Assembly (NCBI GenBank): GCA_025997155.1
Contig: BNUF01000072.1
Location: forward strand, 1 to 11,632
Direction: 5' to 3'
From: Clostridia bacterium
Lineage (GTDB): Bacteria > Bacillota > Clostridia > Lachnospirales > WQUN01
Length of the DNA: 11,632 nt
Notes under the pieces: generated by a model
Databases searched by the model: none
The model's input: the letters and a program-made list of their open reading frames with translations, nothing else
Told to the model about the DNA's origin: nothing
Part shown: positions 1 to 4,124 of the stretch, in pieces
Layout: each line of letters starts with the position of its first letter
How positions within the stretch are numbered: position 1 is the stretch's first letter
Translations under genes and position numbers: made by a program

Positions 1-375
1 GGTTGTGCAATCTGGAGGGGTTGATTTTGTTGAGGTTTAGAGGAGGTGAGGAGTGAGGGAACTGGGAATGAGGTGGGGAGAATTGGAAATATTGCACAAC
101 TGGTGTGAAAAATTTCTTCATTTAATACATATCGGAAAAACTGGTAATTTTGGACGCAGTAAGGAGGCGGGGCAGGGTGGGTCGCTCCGCTCCTGTGTGG
201 TGGCAGGGAGTTTGGGCGGGTTCGCTCCGCTCCCGCACGGTGAGGGGGGCGGGGCGTGCCCGCACGGTGAGGGGGGCGGGCGTTCCGCTCCAGCACGATG
301 AGGCAGGGGGCAGGTGTTCCGCATCTGGTACGGTGAGGCGGGGGCAGGCGTTCCGCCCCCCCCGTATGGTGAGGG
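1..375. other. Left flank without a convincing gene; probably holds the element's left end
   Basis: Open frames here are short and carried by G-rich low-complexity sequence. There is a strong Shine-Dalgarno-like string (AGAGGAGGTGA, 39-49) followed by GTG at 53, and the frame ending at the TAG at 38-40 could be the tail of a host gene. Composition changes abruptly from G-rich (1-80) to AT-rich (81-155) and back to very G-rich (157-374). A 10-bp inverted repeat pairs GTTGTGCAAT (2-11) with ATTGCACAAC (91-100). AACTGGT occurs twice (98-104, 139-145). Mu-type ends begin with TG and carry transposase sites, so the AT-rich patch is the best candidate for the left end. This is an inference. Confidence 0.4.
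181..374. repeat. G-rich imperfect tandem repeat (about 5-6 units of 27-36 bp)
   Basis: A unit of the form TTCCGCTCC...CACGGTGAGG followed by a G-rich stretch recurs. Anchoring on the A of ACGGTGAGG or its variants gives copies at 237, 264, 295, 330 and 366, with a more diverged unit starting near 181. The best-conserved pair is CCCGCACGGTGAGG at 232-245 and 259-272. Runs of G6CG3-4 make G-quadruplex formation possible on the plus strand. The array ends two bases before the repressor stop codon. The period is not a constant multiple of three, so it is unlikely to be coding. Such arrays are often host-genome repeats; here it lies between the likely left end and the repressor. Confidence 0.75.
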
Positions 376-1299
376 TCAATTGGATTGTTGGTTTGTTTTG
401 GTATGGTTGGGGTTATTGGGTTTGATTGGGGGTTTGAGTATGGTTGGCGGGGCTGTGCCTAGGACAACGCCGATTGTGCTGATTTCGGGGTCGTTGGTTA
501 TTGGAATCGGGGGGAATTTGGGGTTGAAGGAGAGTAGCTCGAAAGTGCGGGTGGTGTAGTTTACGTGTAGTTTTTTGCAGAACTGGTCGCCTTCTATAAC
601 GAATATGCCTATTTCGCCGTCTTGGACTTCGGGGGATTGTTTGATGAAGGCAATGTCGCCGTCTTGAATTTCGGGTTCCATGCTGTCGCCTTGGATATAG
701 ACGCAAAAAGTAGTTCCGCGCGGGACGAGGTGGGCGGGGAAAGGGTGGAAGTCGAGTTCGAGGTAGTTCTCGATAAGCATTGAACCGTGACCAGCGGAGG
801 CGGTTTGGTTGATTATTTCAAGGTCGATTGTTTCGGGTTCGTCGAGGTCGTCGGGGTCGTCTTCGTACTGATGCGCGACGGGGGCGGGGACGGCGGTTTG
901 TGGTTTAGGAGGTTTTACGGGCTTTGTGGGTTTGGCGGAGGGTTTTGTTGGCGCAGGCTCAGATTTTGTTTTTTCAAGTAATACTTGGGTGCGTTCTAAT
1001 ATACGTCCTTTTTCTATTGTAGATAGATTACGGTAGGTGCTTAATAATTCCGTTTCGTCGTTAGCTTGTTCGGCGTTTAATTCCTTAGGCTTATCGTTTC
1101 CTGTAAGAATCCAATCTGTAGAAATATTAAAAAATTCAGATATATTAACAATAGCTTCAGCAGAGGGGTAATAACTCCCCTTTTTATATTCTGTTAATGC
1201 AGATTCTTTCAATCCAGTAGCCTTAGCCACCGCTTTAGCCGTAAGTTTGTTGCTTTTAATAAGTTGATGTATTCTTGAGCCTATTTCAATAGCTTCCAT
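376..1299 (-). CDS. LexA/cI-like repressor: HTH plus S24 self-cleaving peptidase
   Basis: 307-aa lysogeny repressor, the functional counterpart of Mu c, read leftward. Residues about 7-65 form an Xre-type HTH (recognition region TGLKESALTEYKKG, then PSAEAIVNISEFFNISTDWILTG). Residues 112-140 are a Pro/Lys/Ala-rich linker followed by an acidic stretch. Residues about 160-285 are a LexA-type S24 domain with a probable Ala169-Gly170 cleavage bond (ASAGHG), nucleophile Ser206 in GDSMEPEIQDGD and general-base Lys242 or 243 in FCKKL. This predicts RecA-stimulated self-cleavage and SOS induction, unlike the classical Mu repressor. A Pro/Asn-rich tail of about 22 residues follows the domain and may be a degradation tag or a read-through extension. 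The start is supported by GGAGG at 1315-1311 on the minus strand. It is transcribed divergently from the lytic genes. Confidence 0.93.
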   Translation of the reverse strand: MEAIEIGSRIHQLIKSNKLTAKAVAKATGLKESALTEYKKGSYYPSAEAIVNISEFFNISTDWILTGNDKPKELNAEQANDETELLSTYRNLSTIEKGRILERTQVLLEKTKSEPAPTKPSAKPTKPVKPPKPQTAVPAPVAHQYEDDPDDLDEPETIDLEIINQTASAGHGSMLIENYLELDFHPFPAHLVPRGTTFCVYIQGDSMEPEIQDGDIAFIKQSPEVQDGEIGIFVIEGDQFCKKLHVNYTTRTFELLSFNPKFPPIPITNDPEISTIGVVLGTAPPTILKPPIKPNNPNHTKTNQQSN

Positions 1300-1339
1300 A
1301 AATTAAAACACCTCCAAAAAAATATTAAGAAATCGTAAT

Positions 1340-1383
1340 TTAGGTATTGACAAATTATGAAATATTAATTATACTATATCTAA
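1340..1383. promoter_or_regulatory. Candidate operators flanking the early promoter hexamers
   Basis: TTAGGTATTG (1340-1349) and CTATATCTAA (1374-1383) form an imperfect inverted repeat (8 of 10 positions). They cover the -35 and the downstream edge of the -10 of the rightward promoter. The core TTAG-N-TAT recurs at 1455-1462 and, with one mismatch, at 1485-1492. Binding by the repressor or the Ner-like protein would block one or both divergent promoters. The assignment to a particular protein is inference. Confidence 0.45.
1347..1375 (+). promoter_or_regulatory. Rightward early (lytic) promoter
   Basis: A near-consensus sigma-A promoter: TTGACA at 1347-1352, a 17-bp spacer, and TATACT at 1370-1375. 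It points to the Bro-N gene and the transposition genes, and transcription would begin near 1382. No comparably strong promoter is seen between here and the transposase, so it probably drives the whole early block. It lies where the early promoter of Mu lies relative to the repressor gene. Confidence 0.8.
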
Positions 1384-1396
1384 CGACTAATAAATA
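1368..1396 (-). promoter_or_regulatory. Leftward repressor promoter overlapping the early promoter
   Basis: On the minus strand a perfect TATAAT occupies 1373-1368, sharing four bases with the -10 of the rightward promoter. Its -35 is poor (TATTTA with 17-bp spacing), so the repressor promoter looks weak or needs activation. Both polymerases cannot occupy the site at once, which makes this a mutually exclusive switch. A transcript would start near 1361 and leave a leader of about 60 nt before the repressor ATG. Confidence 0.55.
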
Positions 1397-1454
1397 AGCC
1401 GTTGTAATAATTTTATCACAAAAAAGGACACGCTGAAAGTAGCAAATGCCCCCA

Positions 1455-1503
1455 TTAGTTATGAGATAGTGGGTGGAAGCCTGTGTAGTTATGAGATACA
1501 CGG
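1455..1503 (+). repeat. Two direct copies of TAGTTATGAGATA, 30 bp apart, in the early leader
   Basis: The identical 13-mer TAGTTATGAGATA lies at 1456-1468 and 1486-1498, about three helical turns apart, 75-115 bp downstream of the predicted early start site. A related AAATTATGAAATA (10 of 13) sits at 1352-1364 inside the promoter. The second copy lies in the loop of a small hairpin (CTGTGTA 1481-1487 with TACACGG 1497-1503). Likely additional repressor or Ner operators, or a leader-RNA element. Confidence 0.5.
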
Positions 1504-1536
1504 ACGAAAATACAGAAAATTGAAAGGAAGTGGTCT

Positions 1537-1587
1537 ATGAGAATTAAAAAATTGAACGGCGTTAAACGAAAATTGAAGAGGAGTTGA
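1537..1587 (+). CDS. Possible 16-aa basic leader peptide
   Basis: ATG at 1537 preceded by AGGAAG at 1525-1530 opens a short frame encoding MRIKKLNGVKRKLKRS, in which half of the residues are Lys or Arg. It ends in a TGA at 1585-1587, just before the TTG start of the Bro-N gene at 1595, and its last codons contain the Bro-N gene's Shine-Dalgarno (GAGGAG 1578-1583). This arrangement would allow translational coupling. Short, with no family support; it may simply be a spurious frame. Confidence 0.3.
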   Translation: MRIKKLNGVKRKLKRS

Positions 1588-1615
1588 AGATTTTTTGGAC
1601 GAGTTGAAGATTTTT
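1581..1615 (+). repeat. 15-bp perfect direct repeat at the Bro-N gene start
   Basis: GAGTTGAAGATTTTT occurs at 1581-1595 and again at 1601-1615 (period 20 bp). The first copy supplies part of the initiation region and the second encodes residues 3-7 of the Bro-N protein. It looks like a recent short duplication that created or displaced the start codon. Confidence 0.6.
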
Positions 1616-2302
1616 GAAAAAGAGGAATTTGGCGCGGTTAGGGTTTTGGAAATTGAGGGTACGCCGTGGTTTGTTGGGAAAGATGTGGCGGAAATACTGG
1701 GTTATGGACGTGAACGGGACGCAATAGTGCGACACGTTGACGAAGAGGACGCCGTGAAACACGGCGTATCTGTAAACAGGGCGGTTGACGGCAATGGCGT
1801 TCCGTCTGTCGCTGAAATTGAGATGACGCTGATAAACGAATCGGGCGTATACTCCTTGATAATGGGGTCGAAGCTTCCGAAGGCGCGGGAGTTCAAACAC
1901 TGGGTGACGCACGAAGTTTTGCCGTCGATACGCAAGACGGGGGAATACAGCGTTGCGTCCGCGCGCGGCGAGGGGAACGCGCCCGCCGTTTTCAACATAG
2001 AGGATTTGAGGCGGTATGTGGACGTTGACGGTTGCCTTGAACTGATTTCAAACGAGGTGAATAAGTGCGTCAGGCAAACGTTACAGGATTTGAAGCCCGG
2101 AATCATTGATACGCTGATTCAGTCGGTGAACGACTTCCTTGAGGAGTACGATGTCGCCAACGGGTCGGATATTGACGACAAAATTTACAGCGCGCTGTAT
2201 AAATCCGATTTCAGCTACAAGTTTGACACGCTCGTTAAAGACGTGGGCGTTCTCAAGAAAGAGGTTAAGGAGCTTAAGGCGGAGAGCAAGAAGAAGATGT
2301 GA
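1595..2302 (+). CDS. Bro-N domain antirepressor-like protein
   Basis: 235 aa. Residues 1-118 are a typical Bro-N domain: opening ELKIFEKEEFGAVRVLEIEG, then WFVGKDVAEILGY (25-37) and the conserved block SGVYSLIMGSKLPKAREFKHWV followed by LPSIRKTGEY (83-118). Bro-N proteins bind DNA and in phages usually act as antirepressors or regulators. The C-terminal half lacks the common ANT/KilA-C domain; it has an acidic helical stretch and ends in a Lys/Glu coiled coil (about 200-235). The start is TTG, chosen because it begins the family-typical N-terminus and has GAGGAG 11 nt upstream. As the first substantial gene of the early transcript, it is well placed to counter the repressor. That role is inferred. 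Confidence 0.88.
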   Translation: MDELKIFEKEEFGAVRVLEIEGTPWFVGKDVAEILGYGRERDAIVRHVDEEDAVKHGVSVNRAVDGNGVPSVAEIEMTLINESGVYSLIMGSKLPKAREFKHWVTHEVLPSIRKTGEYSVASARGEGNAPAVFNIEDLRRYVDVDGCLELISNEVNKCVRQTLQDLKPGIIDTLIQSVNDFLEEYDVANGSDIDDKIYSALYKSDFSYKFDTLVKDVGVLKKEVKELKAESKKKM

Positions 2303-2332
2303 GGGGCGTTACGGGTAGTGAGGAGGGAGAAA

Positions 2333-2650
2333 ATGCAACATATTGTAATGGAAGAGGTTGTGCCAGAGGAGTTAAAATTTTTTCAGATTCGTTACAGGAA
2401 TAGGGACGGGCAAGGGTTTTTATGCGCGGCGGGGTTTCGTAAATTGGTGAACGCGCTGCGGTTTGTGGAATCTATGGGCAAAGATGAGGAGATTTCGCGG
2501 GTGATAATAGAATACGCGGATTACGGCAAACGCGAAACTGAAGACGAATACGCCGCGCAAATCGTTAGGAATCTTGGAGTTAATTTTTTGAGCGAGGAAA
2601 AAAGGAAATGGGACTTGTCGGGAATTGGGTTGAATAGGAGGAGATTATGA
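2333..2650 (+). CDS. Hypothetical early protein (105 aa)
   Basis: No family recognised. The ATG at 2333 is preferred over an upstream in-frame GTG at 2318 because AGGAGGG (2321-2327) lies 5 nt before it. The predicted protein is soluble, mixed alpha/beta, with aromatic and charged residues near the start (FFQIRYRNRDGQGFL), an acidic centre and a basic C-terminus ending LNRRRL. It begins 30 nt after the Bro-N gene and overlaps the next gene by 4 nt (ATGA), so the three are probably co-translated. Its position in the early block is one where Mu-like phages carry variable accessory genes. Confidence 0.75.
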   Translation: MQHIVMEEVVPEELKFFQIRYRNRDGQGFLCAAGFRKLVNALRFVESMGKDEEISRVIIEYADYGKRETEDEYAAQIVRNLGVNFLSEEKRKWDLSGIGLNRRRL

Positions 2651-2799
2651 GTGGAGGAACAGAGGATTGGGATAACGGGGACATTACTTGGTGTGACAAG
2701 GAGTATATCGGAATGCCTGTATTTTGGGAGGGAATGCCTTTTGGGGAGGACATGAAAAGAGCGACGGAAGAGACAAGGGAATCCGACCTTGACGAGTAA
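2647..2799 (+). CDS. Hypothetical small acidic protein (50 aa)
   Basis: ATG overlaps the stop of the preceding gene (ATGA), with AGGAGG at 2636-2641 five nt upstream, which makes translation very plausible. The product is strongly acidic and Trp/Met-rich (MSGGTEDWDNGDITWCDKEY near the N-terminus, ending ESDLDE). No known domain. Small acidic early phage proteins often act as DNA mimics or protein inhibitors, but nothing here proves that. Confidence 0.6.
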   Translation: MSGGTEDWDNGDITWCDKEYIGMPVFWEGMPFGEDMKRATEETRESDLDE

Positions 2800-2977
2800 A
2801 TAAAACCGCGAGAGATAGGCTGTGAAGGGAGTGTCGCCTATGCGGATAGGGGTACAAAGGATAAAGGACGAGGCTGAGACTCGCCCAATGTAAAAGCATA
2901 GTAAATCAAACTTGTTTGATTATAACGTTTTTTATCGGAGTTGTCAAGCGGGAATAAATGTAAAAGGGGAAATTTTT
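2800..2977 (+). promoter_or_regulatory. Intergenic segment with hairpin and near-palindrome
   Basis: No supported gene. It holds a possible stem ATAGGC/GCCTAT (2815-2820 with 2836-2841) and a strict near-palindrome AATCAAAC-TT-GTTTGATT (2904-2921). In RNA the latter would be a 7-bp stem capped by a CUUG loop, followed 8 nt later by a T6 run (2928-2933). That is weak for a terminator and more like an operator or an RNA processing signal. A very short frame (ATG 2840, 17 codons) is not convincing. Confidence 0.4.
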
Positions 2978-3217
2978 ATGTGCGAGGATATAAGATGCAG
3001 TGAGTGTGTGTGCCAATCGTGCAGTCATTTGGCATACTGCGGGCAAGAGTATTGTGATAGCGGAGAAGACAAGATTAGGGCGATTTCGCGGTGTTCGGGG
3101 TATGAGGAGGTTACGCCGCCGAAGTATGGCGAGGACGGGGAACTTGAGTTCGTGGAGCTTGCGGACGAGAAGACCGCGGAAGATGAGGCTGAGGACGGCG
3201 AGGATTACGAGGACTAA
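2978..3217 (+). CDS. Cys-rich putative zinc-binding protein with acidic tail (79 aa)
   Basis: No named family recognised. The N-terminal 27 residues carry seven cysteines (C2, C7, C10, C12, C15, C21, C26) and a His at 17; an eighth Cys follows in SRCSGYEE. This is a pattern expected for one or two zinc sites. The last 35 residues are almost entirely Asp/Glu-rich, ending EDGEDYED. ATG 2978 is chosen because AGGGGA (2965-2970) lies 7 nt upstream; an in-frame ATG at 2912 lies inside the 2904-2921 palindrome and lacks a ribosome site. A zinc ribbon joined to an acidic tail could suit an RNA-polymerase or nucleic-acid-binding inhibitor, which is speculation. Confidence 0.7.
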   Translation: MCEDIRCSECVCQSCSHLAYCGQEYCDSGEDKIRAISRCSGYEEVTPPKYGEDGELEFVELADEKTAEDEAEDGEDYED

Positions 3218-3231
3218 GCGGGGCGGAGGAA

Positions 3232-3387
3232 ATGCGGAGGTACAAGAGGCGGGTTAAGACGGAGTTGAAACCTAGGAAAACTTTGTCCTTGGAAAAGATT
3301 GGCTTTATGATGAGGGGACTTCGACGGGAGTGGACTAAAAAGGGGCGGTTGAATGGGGAAAAGCGGCAAGACGACGATTTCGGTTAA
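3232..3387 (+). CDS. Possible small basic protein (51 aa) overlapping the next gene
   Basis: ATG at 3232 opens a 51-codon frame starting MRRYKRRVKTELKPRK and ending KRQDDDFG; it overlaps the next gene by 35 nt in another frame. It is very Arg/Lys-rich. GGAGG lies at 3225-3229, only 2 nt from the ATG, which is closer than usual and lowers confidence. Without it there would be a 135-nt gap in an otherwise packed region. No family recognised. Confidence 0.4.
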   Translation: MRRYKRRVKTELKPRKTLSLEKIGFMMRGLRREWTKKGRLNGEKRQDDDFG

Positions 3388-3586
3388 ACTTCCGACAAGA
3401 TTGTTAAGGGTTTCGGAGGTCGCGGGCGCTAACGGCGCGAAGAAGTATATATTGGTTCACAGGCGGGCGGGGGTTTGCACTCGGTACGGGGCGTTTGAAA
3501 GCACAACGCGGGCGGAGGTCGAGAAACACCTTGCGGAGATATATGACGGAGAGATAAATATAAGGGAGGGCGGGAATGTCGTTTGA
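3353..3586 (+). CDS. Hypothetical early protein (77 aa)
   Basis: No family recognised. The start ATG has AAGGGG (3340-3344) 8 nt upstream. Small basic protein opening MGKSGKTTISVKLPTRLLRV, with a likely beta-rich core (YILVHRRAGVCTRYGAF) and a helix with RAEVEKHLAEIYDG. The GKSGKTT string resembles a P-loop only superficially because no following nucleotide-binding fold is present at this length. It overlaps the next gene by 11 nt. Confidence 0.65.
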   Translation: MGKSGKTTISVKLPTRLLRVSEVAGANGAKKYILVHRRAGVCTRYGAFESTTRAEVEKHLAEIYDGEINIREGGNVV

Positions 3587-3815
3587 TTTGGCGGCAAGCG
3601 CGGGAATTTTTGCTAATGAGGAATATAACGGTTACAGGGTGATGTTTCGGGGCGAGCGAGCGTGTGTCGCGTATGACGGCGGCGCGGTGGAACAGTTTGT
3701 TTGTTGGCTTTACGATTTTGACGGAAAAGGCGTACACAGCGGGTATTATAGCAATAACCGTTTCGGAGTGTATAGAAAGTATTGCGAGCGGGAAGACGGC
3801 GCGGCGGTTTGGTAA
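3576..3815 (+). CDS. Hypothetical early protein (79 aa)
   Basis: No family recognised. ATG at 3576 follows GGGAGGG (3564-3570) at 5-nt spacing and overlaps the previous gene, so coupling is likely. The product is rich in Tyr, Gly and Phe (NGYRVMFRGERACVAYDGG, then YDFDGKGVHSGYYSNNRFGVY), suggesting a small beta-sheet fold, with three Cys. It is the last gene before the iteron array and the Ner-like gene. Confidence 0.65.
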   Translation: MSFDLAASAGIFANEEYNGYRVMFRGERACVAYDGGAVEQFVCWLYDFDGKGVHSGYYSNNRFGVYRKYCEREDGAAVW

Positions 3816-3819
3816 AATG

Positions 3820-3874
3820 GCGTTAAACGAGTGTTTAACGGGCGTTTAACGGGCATTTAACGGGCGTTAAATAG
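3820..3874. repeat. Five contiguous 11-bp iterons upstream of the Ner-like and transposase genes
   Basis: Five head-to-tail 11-mers: GCGTTAAACGA, GTGTTTAACGG, GCGTTTAACGG, GCATTTAACGG and GCGTTAAATAG, starting at 3820, 3831, 3842, 3853 and 3864. The core is CGTTTAACG; the first and last units carry the reverse complement (GTTAAAC/T), so the array has inverted outer and direct inner sites. The 11-bp period is close to one helical turn and is not coding. It is intergenic and lies just before a small HTH gene, as expected for a cooperative protein-binding array: an operator, or a transposition enhancer analogous to the internal activation sequence of Mu. Confidence 0.85.
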
Positions 3875-3890
3875 GGGGCGATAGAACTTT

Positions 3891-4106
3891 ATGAGAGAGC
3901 AGGGAGTTAGGGGGAAACGAGCTTTAACTCCATTCGGGATAAAGGTACGGAACGCGCTTAACGAGAGGAATATGGAAATTAAGGATTTGGCGGGGGAAAT
4001 CGGGATATGTTGCGCGCAGTTGTCGGAGATTTTGCGGGGGAAGCGTCCTGGGAAGAAGTATATAGAAGATATTGAGATTTTTTTGGAATTGCGAGACAAG
4101 GGGTAG
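3891..4106 (+). CDS. Ner/Cro-like HTH transcriptional regulator
   Basis: 71 aa. Residues about 13-66 form an Xre-type HTH: LTPFGIKVRNALNERNMEIK, DLAGEIGICCAQLSEILRGKRPGKKY, and a closing helix IEDIEIFLEL. Small HTH proteins placed just before the Mu A gene (Ner in Mu) down-regulate early and repressor transcription; the same role is inferred here. The second HTH segment has an unusual Cys-Cys pair where most relatives have Ser/Pro. AGGGGG at 3873-3878 is the likely ribosome site (12 nt from ATG, long). The 11-bp iterons lie immediately upstream and may be its binding sites. Confidence 0.85.
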   Translation: MREQGVRGKRALTPFGIKVRNALNERNMEIKDLAGEIGICCAQLSEILRGKRPGKKYIEDIEIFLELRDKG

Positions 4107-4124
4107 TTTCGGGGGAGGTATTAT

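Noticed and set aside
53..301. Plus-strand frame of 82 codons with GTG start near a strong ribosome site
   Set aside because: Most of it is the G-rich repeat read as Gly/Pro/Arg-rich low complexity; the start is only 2 nt from the ribosome site. Its first 30 codons could be a host gene cut by the insertion, but this cannot be shown.
181..374. CRISPR array
   Set aside because: Units vary in length and sequence, repeats are imperfect, and there are no unique spacers of constant length or cas genes.
118..379. Minus-strand frames across the G-rich repeat (68 and 85 codons)
   Set aside because: Products are only translated repeat (Pro/Ser/Arg-rich), overlap each other, and have no ribosome sites.
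1702..2106. Minus-strand 134-codon frame opposite the Bro-N gene
   Set aside because: Antisense shadow of a clear Bro-N coding region; Ser/Thr-rich with no domain.
2840..2893. 17-codon frame (MRIGVQRIKDE...) in the gap before the Cys-rich gene
   Set aside because: Weak ribosome site, very short, and no family; the stretch is better explained as regulatory or empty.
2904..2933. Intrinsic terminator from the AATCAAAC palindrome
   Set aside because: The T run begins about 7 nt after the stem and the stem is A/T-rich, so termination would be poor; kept only as an operator or hairpin candidate.
3353..3586. GKSGKTT near the N-terminus as an ATP-binding P-loop
   Set aside because: The protein is only 77 aa, the preceding strand and Walker B are missing, and the spacing does not fit GxxxxGK[ST] in a P-loop fold.
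3664..3849. Plus-strand 61-codon frame overlapping the 3576-3815 gene
   Set aside because: Shadow of the better-initiated 79-aa gene; no ribosome site, and it runs into the iterons.
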